This document shows positions 45,239 through 53,370 of a stretch of DNA of 64,000 bases, piece by piece. Source of the stretch: JAGQPD01 sp020426865 (GTDB lineage: Bacteria; Planctomycetota; Planctomycetia; Pirellulales; Pirellulaceae). The number at the start of each line of letters is the position of its first letter. Within the stretch, counting starts at the first letter, position 1. Location: contig JAWKTN010000006.1 of NCBI GenBank assembly GCA_041399065.1, forward strand, positions 682,001 to 746,000. Reading direction: 5' to 3'. The notes under the pieces are model-generated. The model did no database searches and was not told the origin of the DNA. It was given only the letters and a program-made list of their open reading frames with translations. Both the position numbers and the translations under genes were made by a program.

Positions 45239-47044
45239 TCAGGTTTCCAGATGACGGAATGAGCGAAAGCCCATCCGCATCGGAATGATCGTCACGGCCA
45301 TTGCCAAGGCAAAGGCCAAGACAAGTCCCATGACGACAGCCCCAGCCTGCCCGAGCCGAATTGGCTCGGGCAGCTGTGCTAACAAACCGCCTCGGTTGCT
45401 GACAATTCCAGGGTCAAGCCAGAAATAACACGGTACACTCACCAACAGAATGGTGAGCAGGATGTACGCGGCACTGAGCACCAGATTCAAAGTCCCGCCG
45501 AAACCGGCCGCGATTTTTGAGGGCGACGCTTCCCGAAAATTCGGCATCGCGGCACCCAAACCCACGGCAACGGCCGACAGGCCAATGCACAACAGCAAGC
45601 AGATCCACACGTGAATCAGCGCAACCACGGGAAACCGTCGCAGCACATTCAACATCAAATCGCTAAGCACGACCAATGAACAGCAAGGGACGATCGACAC
45701 GGCACAGGCAAACAAGAACTTGCTCCAGACGATATGCTCCCGGGTCACCGGAAGCGTCCCTAGGATCCAGAATCTGCTCCCTTCCAGACTGATCATTGGA
45801 AAGATGAACCGTGTGGTGAACGTCGAGAGAATAAGTCCTACGACCGTAACGTTGAGAAACCCTATCACGATTAGAAAATTGTCAGGTACATCGCCGAACT
45901 GCAAACGCCGAACATTGAAGAAGTAGATCATTAACAACCCGAAAAAGATTGCAAACTGCGTCCATTGCATCGGGTCGCGGCGAAAGGTTCTCAAGTCCTT
46001 CAACAACAATAACTGCATGTCTCTGGGAAATAGGCGTGTTGAGCGTTCCAACCAGCGATCCACCAAACGCGTCTTGCCGACTCGTTGCTGTCGAGCATGA
46101 CCGATCAAAGCACTTAATCCAGGAACGAACAGCCGACCGCCTACGGCTCCCACAATCCAATGAACGACAAGGGCGTTGGAAATCAAGACGGAGAGAAAAC
46201 CAAGACTCTCCTTGATCGATGCCCCCGTATGTCCCTCGGCTGGATGGGCAGCTTCAAGCAGCCCCGTGCTCAACCACCAACTCGGCAAAAACCGTTGTTC
46301 GCTGTACCGCAACCGAGCCAACGACTCCTGAAACCATAGCGGCGTCATCACCTCATGCTCGCGATAAGTAACCAATGACCAAATCAACCACACACCGATG
46401 ACGACCGCCGTAACGCCAACAGCCGCCAGGGCATGCAGGCGAAACCGCGGCAAATAACGCACAACGACAAGGCACAAAACCGAACCCAGGCCCACTGGTA
46501 TCGCGACGAATGCCATCACGAATGGCAAGATGAACGCGTAGTAATACCACGGTGCACCAGTAACTCGACCATAGGCCATCAGCATGGGAGTGCCGAGCAA
46601 CAAAAACCCCCAGGCACTGAATAGTGCCGTCTCTTCAAACTTGTAGAGTACAATTCGCCGAACACGTGCCGGCGTCGTCAGCAAGAACCGCGTTTCCTCG
46701 CTGCGGTAAAGCGCGCTAAACAGAATGATGGCCGACGACATGGTGATCATCACCAGCAACGCCAGAAAGAAGACATTGTAGACGGCGTGTACCGCTTGCG
46801 TTCGCGTCGGCCCGTGGCTGATAATCCGGTCCACGAATAGGAAACCATCGTAGAACAAGAAGTAAATTCCGCCCCAGAAGAACAAGCTCAGTGCAACCAC
46901 GATCGACGTCCGCAACCGCGAACCACTCAAAGCCTGTCGTACGATCTGCGCGACGATTTGCGTACGGAGTCGCCAGAATAGCCGGCGTTCCGCCTGCTCC
47001 GTTACTGGGTGACTCAACATGACGCGCTGCGCGTTGCTGATCAT
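45239..47044 (-). CDS. ABC-2 type exporter permease
   Basis: A 601-residue membrane protein with about ten or more hydrophobic helices and two long cytoplasmic stretches. Position and topology define it as the permease of the adjacent ATPase: it starts in the ATPase stop codon (ATGA overlap at 47041-47044). Regions such as MISLEGSRFWILGTLPVTREH and FRRDPMQWTQFAIFFGLLMI recall large ABC-2 permeases of Gram-positive-like exporters. The substrate is unknown. It converges with the TadG-like gene two bases away. Confidence 0.85.
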   Translation of the reverse strand: MISNAQRVMLSHPVTEQAERRLFWRLRTQIVAQIVRQALSGSRLRTSIVVALSLFFWGGIYFLFYDGFLFVDRIISHGPTRTQAVHAVYNVFFLALLVMITMSSAIILFSALYRSEETRFLLTTPARVRRIVLYKFEETALFSAWGFLLLGTPMLMAYGRVTGAPWYYYAFILPFVMAFVAIPVGLGSVLCLVVVRYLPRFRLHALAAVGVTAVVIGVWLIWSLVTYREHEVMTPLWFQESLARLRYSEQRFLPSWWLSTGLLEAAHPAEGHTGASIKESLGFLSVLISNALVVHWIVGAVGGRLFVPGLSALIGHARQQRVGKTRLVDRWLERSTRLFPRDMQLLLLKDLRTFRRDPMQWTQFAIFFGLLMIYFFNVRRLQFGDVPDNFLIVIGFLNVTVVGLILSTFTTRFIFPMISLEGSRFWILGTLPVTREHIVWSKFLFACAVSIVPCCSLVVLSDLMLNVLRRFPVVALIHVWICLLLCIGLSAVAVGLGAAMPNFREASPSKIAAGFGGTLNLVLSAAYILLTILLVSVPCYFWLDPGIVSNRGGLLAQLPEPIRLGQAGAVVMGLVLAFALAMAVTIIPMRMGFRSFRHLET

Positions 47045-47829
47045 GACCGTGGCGTCTCCTCGCTCCTCATCGCTCGACGGGATCGGATCAGCTGGTCGTC
47101 GATGACCTCCCCCCCGGTTAGCTTGAGGAAAAGCTGCTCCAGCGAGTCACCGCGAATCGCTAATTGTGCTTCCAGCTCTTCGACGGTCCCCAGAAAAAGC
47201 AATTCGCCGCGGTGAATCACACCAATGCGATCGGCAATTTCTTCGGCGACCGCCAAGGTGTGTGTGGACATGAAGACCGTTGCCCCCTGTTGCGATTGCC
47301 GGCGCAACAAATTCTTAACCAGCCGCATGCTTCGCGGGTCGAGTCCCACCATCGGTTCGTCCAAGATGATCACCTGCGGCTGGTGCAACAAAGCGGCAGC
47401 GAACGCGACGCGTTGTTTCATGCCATGGGAATAACTCTCCGTCAGGCGTTCCCAAAAATCACTGATTTCAAAGGCCTCTGCCTGCTGATGCATCGCCACT
47501 TTCGCCTCGGATCGCCCCATTCCATACATGTCGGCAACAAATTTCAGGAATTCACGACCGGAAAGCTTGTCATAGAGCTGTGGTTGGTCGGGGACGTATC
47601 CGAGCGTTCGCTTGGCCGCGGACGGATCCGTTACGATATCGTGGCCACCCACCGACACGGTCCCCGCATCCGGCATGAGGAGCCCCACCAACATCTTGAT
47701 CGTGGTGGTCTTTCCCGCCCCGTTGGGGCCGAGAAATGCAAAGACCTCGCCCGGCGGAATCTGCAGCGACAGTCCTTTTACAGCCATCTTTCCGTCATAC
47801 GATCGCTGAACATCTTTCAAGTCAATCAT
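47041..47829 (-). CDS. ABC transporter ATPase (exporter type)
   Basis: A 262-residue ATPase with Walker A GPNGAGKTT, Q-loop VPDQPQLYD, signature YSHGMKQRV (a variant of LSGGQ), Walker B VIILDEPMVGLD and switch His in STHTLAVAEE. It belongs to the drug/lipid exporter class that pairs with ABC-2 permeases. The ATG at 47829 gives the usual start (MIDLKDVQRSYDG) and overlaps the upstream gene's stop by four bases. Three genes with two ATGA overlaps form a tight operon. Confidence 0.94.
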   Translation of the reverse strand: MIDLKDVQRSYDGKMAVKGLSLQIPPGEVFAFLGPNGAGKTTTIKMLVGLLMPDAGTVSVGGHDIVTDPSAAKRTLGYVPDQPQLYDKLSGREFLKFVADMYGMGRSEAKVAMHQQAEAFEISDFWERLTESYSHGMKQRVAFAAALLHQPQVIILDEPMVGLDPRSMRLVKNLLRRQSQQGATVFMSTHTLAVAEEIADRIGVIHRGELLFLGTVEELEAQLAIRGDSLEQLFLKLTGGEVIDDQLIRSRRAMRSEETPRS

Positions 47830-48779
47830 CGTTCCACGCTCGCCTCTTCTTCGCTTGCCTCGTCTTCGATCGTGTACGGCTCGCGCACGAAAATGACACG
47901 CAACCGCGAAATCATCAACTCTTGTCGAACAACTTGACCGTCTCGAGTTACCCACAACCGACTCGTTGGTTCCCGAGCCGACGTGATGCCCGTTCCCGCC
48001 TCATCGCGAAATACCACGACATACACCTGCTGTTCTTTCCCTTCCCATGGATACGTCTCCGTCGATTCCACCCGCGCTTCAACTAACTGCAACGGCCTGT
48101 TCGGCGGAAAAGGCCGATACGATTGAAATGTCCACACCTGTCCAACTCGCAAATTCGCCAGCTGAGGTGTCGGAGACATGGCGTCCGCTACCAATGCGCC
48201 TTCGGGCAGTGTCACCTCGCGGCGGACAAGTTCGCGGCGACCAGACGACTCCCCGTCCTCCCTTAGCGTGCGCGGAGTATTAAGAAAAGCAACCAATTGT
48301 AAGATATTGTCTCTTACGTGGCCATTGAGCTCGAGCAGATTCGTCATGTCGGCAACGTGCACGTGTGTGTTGAAACGCGTTAGCTGCCCCTCGGCATCGA
48401 ACCTCATTTGAGTGTTGACCACCAGCGACGCCTGCAGGTTCTCTAATTCGCCAGCCGCTTGCAACAACATGCTCAATGCGCCAAACAAGTCACTGGCCAC
48501 GTCCTTCAACGGCAACTCGCGGAATGTGACCACGCTCTGTACCGCGCCCGTCAGATCGTCATGCCGCACCACCGTCGTCTCGGCCCATCCCACCACCCGC
48601 TCGCGATACTCCACGCGCCAACGCATCGCTACCGGACTCGGCTCCTCGTCCGGCCGAAAAACCTGCTGGATCGGCTGGTCCCCACGCCGAAATAATGGGG
48701 CAATCTTGGTCGCCGTCAACCATCCCATCGACAGCACCCAAAACGTGACAATGCCAACTACCCACGCGCGCTGGACCAT
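47826..48779 (-). CDS. Membrane-anchored protein of unknown function, first gene of the ABC operon
   Basis: A 317-residue protein with an N-terminal hydrophobic helix (about residues 5-24, signal or anchor), then a soluble, mostly beta part facing outside (MRWRVEYRERVVGWAETTVV, FRDEAGTGITSAREPTS) and an acidic tail (EDEASEEEASVER). No family is recognised. Translational coupling with the ATPase suggests a dedicated periplasmic partner of the exporter. The ATG at 48779 is chosen; a TTG upstream at 48818 would only lengthen the cytoplasmic part. Confidence 0.7.
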   Translation of the reverse strand: MVQRAWVVGIVTFWVLSMGWLTATKIAPLFRRGDQPIQQVFRPDEEPSPVAMRWRVEYRERVVGWAETTVVRHDDLTGAVQSVVTFRELPLKDVASDLFGALSMLLQAAGELENLQASLVVNTQMRFDAEGQLTRFNTHVHVADMTNLLELNGHVRDNILQLVAFLNTPRTLREDGESSGRRELVRREVTLPEGALVADAMSPTPQLANLRVGQVWTFQSYRPFPPNRPLQLVEARVESTETYPWEGKEQQVYVVVFRDEAGTGITSAREPTSRLWVTRDGQVVRQELMISRLRVIFVREPYTIEDEASEEEASVER

Positions 48780-49112
48780 TCGCTTTTTTCCCTGCTCTTT
48801 TCTCCCCGCACCCCACAACTCCTTCGGCTTATATAGCCCCCGCCGTCGTACGACCCATTCTAGGCAAATCCCCCATCAGAACTAAAAAAAATCCCAAAAC
48901 CCCGGCTGCTCGCTCGCCCATCAACCAACAAATCCTGTCAATTTCACCCCCGAATCCGGAAAAACTGGGCAATTAGGCACAACATTCCTCGCTCTTCACG
49001 ATCACGCCCCCCGAAATAACTAGATAGTAACTTGGCAGACAGTTGGCAGACCGGTATAATTCGACTCGCATGTTTACCAAACTTGGTACGCTCGGTAGAA
49101 GGATAAACCGTC
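48780..49112. other. Divergent intergenic region
   Basis: About 330 bases between the ABC operon and the zinc-ribbon gene, with an A-rich stretch near 48884-48900. It presumably carries two promoters. No hairpin or RNA gene was recognised. Confidence 0.45.
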
Positions 49113-49376
49113 ATGCCATCGCCAACTTATTACATTCAAGAATGTCCGATATGTGGTCGGACGTTGCAGGTGCGGGTCCAGTACTTGGGTCGCGAGGTTA
49201 CGTGCATGCATTGCCGGGGCGAATTCACCGCCTGTGACCCCGACAGTGGTCCATGCTGCAGTAATGGTTCGGGCGCCGACGTTTTACGTCGTGCCGAAAT
49301 GCTGTTGGAGTCGGTCGGTCGGGCCGACGACCGCGTGCAAGGAGCCTCCTCGGCCGACCAAGCACTGCGATTTTAG
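49113..49376 (+). CDS. Small zinc-ribbon protein
   Basis: An 87-residue protein that begins MPSPTYYIQECPICGRTL, with a second knuckle CMHCRGEF: a CxxC-x17-CxxC treble-clef or ribbon that should bind one zinc. Similar N-terminal ribbons occur in many planctomycete proteins, sometimes fused to receivers. The rest (residues 40-87) has a lone CC pair and is not recognised. A plausible Shine-Dalgarno (AGAAGGA) is present. Its function is unknown; an adaptor or regulatory role is a guess. Confidence 0.75.
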   Translation: MPSPTYYIQECPICGRTLQVRVQYLGREVTCMHCRGEFTACDPDSGPCCSNGSGADVLRRAEMLLESVGRADDRVQGASSADQALRF

Positions 49377-49423
49377 TCGTGTGCACGTCATTGATCATGC
49401 GGATCATCGATCGGACACGTCGC

Positions 49424-50701
49424 CTAGCGAGCATGTAGACTGGCAAGATCCTCAAAGAATCGAGGATACGTTTTGCTGGTGCATGCGGGATCGCGGATTT
49501 GGATTCCCGGGATGTGCAGGCCCGCGATGGCAAAACTCATGGCCATCCGATGGTCCCGGTAAGTATCGATGGCCGCCGCACGTAGCTTCCCGGGCACGAT
49601 AATCAAGCCGTCGTCATTTTCATCGACATGGGCACCGAGCTTGCGAAGTTCGCGAGCCAAATCACCGATGCGGTCCGTTTCTTTATGACGAATATGCGCC
49701 ACATCACGAATAGCTGTGGGCCCGTCGGCGAACAGTGCCACAACGGCCAACGTCTGCACCGTGTCACTAATGTCATTCATCTTGACATCGACGCCGCGTA
49801 GGGACCCTCCGTGAACGGTAATGGAATCGGTGTCGTATTCAATTCGGCATCCCATCTGCGCCAGGCATTCGCAGAATCGCACGTCCCCTTGTAACGCCTG
49901 TTTGGATAGCCCAACAACGGTGACGGAACCGCCAGTCACCGCAGCCGCGGCCCAAAAGTAGCTGGCCGCCGACGCATCGGGCTCAATTCGATAGCGAATC
50001 CCTCGATAGTGTTGCGGTGAGCCAACGCAAAACGTGCGATAGTTTTCATGACCTACCGATACTCCGAAGGACTCCATCACTCGCAACGTCATGGCCACGT
50101 AAGGGACCGAGACGAGCGTTCCCTCGACAACCAGTTCAACAGGCCGTGCCGCGTATGGCGCAGCCATCAAAAGTCCACTGAGAAATTGGCTGGAGATATT
50201 GCCAGCGACGGTCGCCTTGCCGCCAACCAGTCCTGACGTTTCGATGACCACGGGGGGGCAGTCATTTCCGGTTTCACTTCGCGCGCTGGCTCCCAACGTC
50301 GTCAATGTCTGCAGCAAATCCGCGATCGGACGCTGTCGCATCCGCGGCACTCCGTCCAACCGATAGGTCCCGTGCCCGAGGGCGACCATCGCCGTCAGGA
50401 ACCGAATCGTCGTGCCACTGTTGGCGACATACAAATCCGCCTCCGACATGGGCAACCGCCCGCCGCAGCCGTGAACAACGAGACGAGATGCCTGCAAATC
50501 GGCGTCGACGGCAATTCCCAATTGCCGCAAAGAGTCAATCATCACCTGCGTGTCTTCGCTGTCCAGCGCACCTTCGAGTGTCGAGACGCCCTCGGCCAAG
50601 GCGGCACATACCAGCGCTCGGTTCGTGATACTCTTCGAACCTGGCGGCTGAACTCGCGCCCGCAACGGTCCACTCGGTTTGATCTCGATACTATCGGTCA
50701 T
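49424..50701 (-). CDS. aroA: 3-phosphoshikimate 1-carboxyvinyltransferase (EPSP synthase)
   Basis: A 425-residue enzyme of the shikimate pathway that joins shikimate-3-phosphate and phosphoenolpyruvate. Diagnostic motifs are GSKSITNRAL, NSGTTIRFLTA (the PEP-binding glycine region), EPDASAASYFWAAAA, IRHKETDRI and YRDHRMAMSFAIAGL. The ATG at 50701 follows GGCAGG and gives the standard start just before the IKPSG strand. Its NSGTT motif, rather than the NAGTA of class I enzymes, is a family feature only. It stands alone rather than in an aromatic operon. Confidence 0.96.
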   Translation of the reverse strand: MTDSIEIKPSGPLRARVQPPGSKSITNRALVCAALAEGVSTLEGALDSEDTQVMIDSLRQLGIAVDADLQASRLVVHGCGGRLPMSEADLYVANSGTTIRFLTAMVALGHGTYRLDGVPRMRQRPIADLLQTLTTLGASARSETGNDCPPVVIETSGLVGGKATVAGNISSQFLSGLLMAAPYAARPVELVVEGTLVSVPYVAMTLRVMESFGVSVGHENYRTFCVGSPQHYRGIRYRIEPDASAASYFWAAAAVTGGSVTVVGLSKQALQGDVRFCECLAQMGCRIEYDTDSITVHGGSLRGVDVKMNDISDTVQTLAVVALFADGPTAIRDVAHIRHKETDRIGDLARELRKLGAHVDENDDGLIIVPGKLRAAAIDTYRDHRMAMSFAIAGLHIPGIQIRDPACTSKTYPRFFEDLASLHAR

Positions 50702-50844
50702 ATCCTGCCGCCAAATTGCTTCGATCGTTGTTGGCCGCCTCGCCGTGTATTCGGCAATGCTCTTGGTAGACGACAAACCTCCCACGCAAATGGAAAGCCA
50801 CGTCGCTTACCTGGTTTCTCACATTTTTTCACAAGGAACGCGCC

Positions 50845-51174
50845 ATGAAAACCGCAACATTGGTAGCCTCGACCGTCTTCGCGCTGGCACTCGGCCTGAC
50901 AAACATGGCCCAAGCCGCTCACCCCGTCTACTGGCCGCGCCCCGTCGCTCGCACTGTGGCCGCCATCACGGCCCCACGCGTTGTCTACGTGAATCCCCCC
51001 GTACGTCACGTCCAGGTCGTGCCCGTAACCTATAACTACGCCCCCAGCCGCGTTGGCTATACCTATCGGCTCGATGGCACCCCGGTCATCGTACCCACCA
51101 CCGGTGTCACTTACTACCGTACCAGCGTATCGACTTACCCCGTCCCAACGACCGCGACGCTGCTCATTCCCTAA
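50845..51174 (+). CDS. Small secreted Pro/Tyr/Val-rich protein
   Basis: A 109-residue protein with a clear signal peptide (about 1-24, ending AQA). The mature part is rich in Val, Pro, Tyr and Thr (repeated short VVY, VPV, TYR elements) and has no cysteine. It may be an envelope or surface structural peptide. A good rho-independent terminator follows at 51224, which supports it as a real, separately transcribed gene. I do not recognise a family. Confidence 0.7.
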   Translation: MKTATLVASTVFALALGLTNMAQAAHPVYWPRPVARTVAAITAPRVVYVNPPVRHVQVVPVTYNYAPSRVGYTYRLDGTPVIVPTTGVTYYRTSVSTYPVPTTATLLIP

Positions 51175-51223
51175 GTGAAGCATCCCCAGGCTGTGGGAGC
51201 GACTGCGTGGGTCGCTCAACGGA

Positions 51224-51257
51224 AAAAGGCCGGGTCGCCACCGCGATCCGGCCTTTT
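51224..51257 (+). terminator. Rho-independent terminator
   Basis: Stem aaaaggccgg (51224-51233) and ccggcctttt (51248-51257) are perfect complements; the stem can extend by four more pairs including one G-U. The right arm ends in TTTT. It ends the small secreted protein's transcript 50 bases past the stop. Confidence 0.85.
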
Positions 51258-51341
51258 CTGTCGTCCACCTTTCACATATGCTGCATGCCATCCGGCGATT
51301 TCCAATCGCACCGGGTACGCCGCGTCCGTCCAGCCGCCGCG

Positions 51342-51614
51342 CTAGGCGATCGACGCGTGCTGAGCGAACAGATCCGCTTCCAACCCCTCCAGGCAACCGC
51401 GGTCGTTCAACTGCCGAACCAGGAACGAACGCGGAATTTCGCGGTGAACGTGGATCGTCCGCAACGGCTGACGGGACTGCGGGCACAAAAACGTAACGCG
51501 GGTCGGGGTAATGTTCTTGACACGAATCGTGTCCCCGACGGCCTCGTACGTGACCGTCAGGTCTACGCGGCGATTGTTTTCTGTGTCCTCCCGATTGGTG
51601 TCGCAGGTGTGCAT
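51342..51614 (-). CDS. Small protein of unknown function (90 aa)
   Basis: A 90-residue protein beginning MHTCDTNREDTEN with a good AAAGGGG Shine-Dalgarno nine to ten bases upstream. The centre reads as a beta-strand pair (RRVDLTVTYEAVGDTIRVK) and the end as helix. There is no signal peptide. No family is recognised. Support comes from the ribosome site and sensible composition; the frame remains open upstream to 51731 without features. Confidence 0.55.
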   Translation of the reverse strand: MHTCDTNREDTENNRRVDLTVTYEAVGDTIRVKNITPTRVTFLCPQSRQPLRTIHVHREIPRSFLVRQLNDRGCLEGLEADLFAQHASIA

Positions 51615-52048
51615 GTTTTCCCCTTTTTCCGAAAACGAGTTACGTTCGGCCAACCCGCTGTGGCGGCCCCAAAAATATTGCGAACATGCCATACTAAATG
51701 GAATTCGATCGACCGGAAGCCCAAATAACATGAATCTTCCATCAATTTTTCCCTCCCCGCAAAGCCGAAAGCTGCTAGCGTGCCGATTGTGCGGGTCAAC
51801 CGACCGTCCTTGGTTGCCGGAATAAACCCAACAGCACCGCTAGCTGCTAGCGTCGCCTGGTGAGAGACTCAACGCCTGCGGCGATAGCAAATCGACGTTG
51901 GTGCAATCGTCGCTTGCGGATAGAATCGCTACGCAAAGAGGACTCCAACGGTACATGGCGTTCTGTGCTGCGCGGCCTGTGGGGGTACCGGTCGACGGGT
52001 TGGTTAAGTCGACGGGGACCGGAATTTCGGGTATCCAGGGAGGGACAC
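51615..52048. other. Divergent intergenic region with a 12-bp direct repeat
   Basis: About 430 bases without a convincing gene. The 12-mer agctgctagcgt occurs at 51770-51781 and 51842-51853, 72 bases apart in the same orientation. It may mark an old insertion or a regulator site pair. The region probably holds the promoter of the YhaO/YhaN-like genes. Confidence 0.45.
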
Positions 52049-53365
52049 ATGGCGGGAACGGCATTTCGATTTATCCATTCCAGCGATTTCCATCTGGAAC
52101 AGCCGTTGCATGGTGTGACGGAGGTCCCCCGTCATTTGCACGAATTATTCTTGGATGCGGCGATCTCGGCGGCGGAGCGAGTCTTTGAGGCAGCGGTTGC
52201 TGAACGAGTGGACTTTGTCTGCTTGACCGGCGACCTTGTGCACGTGGGTCGCGGTGGTCCACGTGCGCTTTCCTTCCTGCACAATCAATTCTTACGGCTG
52301 GAGAAAGAAGGGATCGCGGTCTATTGGTCCGGGGGCGAGCAAGAAATGACGCGGATGTGGCCAGGCGCGGTACCACTACCGGCCAACGTCACACTCATCG
52401 ATCAGCTTCGTCCTCAACACCATTGGCACCGTCGCGGCGAGACGTTGCTTGCTCGGATCACCGGCAGGGCATGGAGTCCCGACGAAAGATTCTCCGACTT
52501 GGCCATCCCAGCGACGGAGGAACCGGTTTTTGGCATTGCGATGCTGCACGGTGACTTTTCTGGCAAGCAGCTGAATGACACATCAGTTGACTACTGGGCA
52601 TTAGGCGGACGTCATCAGCCGCAAACCATCAAGGGAGCTCATGGCAAGGCCCATTACAGTGGCACGCCGCAGGGCCGTGAGCCGACGGATGTAGGACCAC
52701 ACGGTTGCACGCTCGTGGACGTCGATAAATCCGGAGGTGCAACGCTTCGCACGATCCACACGGACGTGGCACGATGGTACGACGAGCAATTCACACTGGA
52801 CGATGATGCAGACAAGGAATGGTTACTGCGCGAAATGCGAGTGCGCAGCCGCCGGTTACTCGACGGTGCTTCGGGGCGACAGTTGTTGGTTAGTTGGTCA
52901 GTGTTCGACGGCGATCAATTGAAGGATACAAAAAGCGACGAGTTAGCTGCTCAGTTACGGGAACAGGGACTGGCAATGGAAGTCCTTAAGTCGGTACGTG
53001 CCGACTTTGGCCAATCGACACCCGGGTTATGGTCGGTTTGTTTTCGAGCCGAACCGCCAGCGGTCCTCCCCGCGGGTTGGTATCAAGAGGAAACGATCCT
53101 GGGTGATTTGTTACGTATGATCCAAAGTTACCAAACAGATGACACCGCCCCTATCGACTTGACGACCTGGGCAGAAGGCATGCCGTTGGAAGGTTCACTG
53201 CGAGAGGCATTGCGAGTCACGGATCCGGGCGAACGCCAACGGCTATTGCGGCGTGTCGCGGTACTGGGCGTCGACATACTTCGCGGAGACAGAATCCTGT
53301 CTGATGAAGCATCTGAGATGTCGTGGTTGCGTGGTTCAGCGGCCACGGGGGCGAGTGAGGAGTGA
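52049..53365 (+). CDS. YhaO/SbcD-like metallophosphoesterase with degraded active site
   Basis: A 438-residue protein of the DNA-repair exonuclease subunit D type. The fold is clear: FIHSSDFHLEQPL (Asp13, His15), CLTGDLVHVG (Asp62), AMLHGDFSG (His167) and DYWALGGRHQPQ. Two metal-binding motifs are altered. The GNHD block reads GGEQ (residues 95-98), and the GHxH block reads GRH (187-189) with the first His lost. Nuclease activity is therefore doubtful. The ATG at 52049 follows AGGGAGG. It overlaps or abuts the SMC-like gene, the usual partner of this family. Confidence 0.85.
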   Translation: MAGTAFRFIHSSDFHLEQPLHGVTEVPRHLHELFLDAAISAAERVFEAAVAERVDFVCLTGDLVHVGRGGPRALSFLHNQFLRLEKEGIAVYWSGGEQEMTRMWPGAVPLPANVTLIDQLRPQHHWHRRGETLLARITGRAWSPDERFSDLAIPATEEPVFGIAMLHGDFSGKQLNDTSVDYWALGGRHQPQTIKGAHGKAHYSGTPQGREPTDVGPHGCTLVDVDKSGGATLRTIHTDVARWYDEQFTLDDDADKEWLLREMRVRSRRLLDGASGRQLLVSWSVFDGDQLKDTKSDELAAQLREQGLAMEVLKSVRADFGQSTPGLWSVCFRAEPPAVLPAGWYQEETILGDLLRMIQSYQTDDTAPIDLTTWAEGMPLEGSLREALRVTDPGERQRLLRRVAVLGVDILRGDRILSDEASEMSWLRGSAATGASEE

Positions 53366-53370
53366 TAGGC

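Noticed and set aside
47164..47937. Plus-strand open frame opposite the ABC ATPase
   Set aside because: Antisense to Walker A, signature and Walker B motifs.
50698..51486. Minus-strand open frame (262 codons) across aroA start and a small secreted gene
   Set aside because: It overlaps a plus-strand gene with signal peptide and terminator; composition is low-complexity Gly/Arg.
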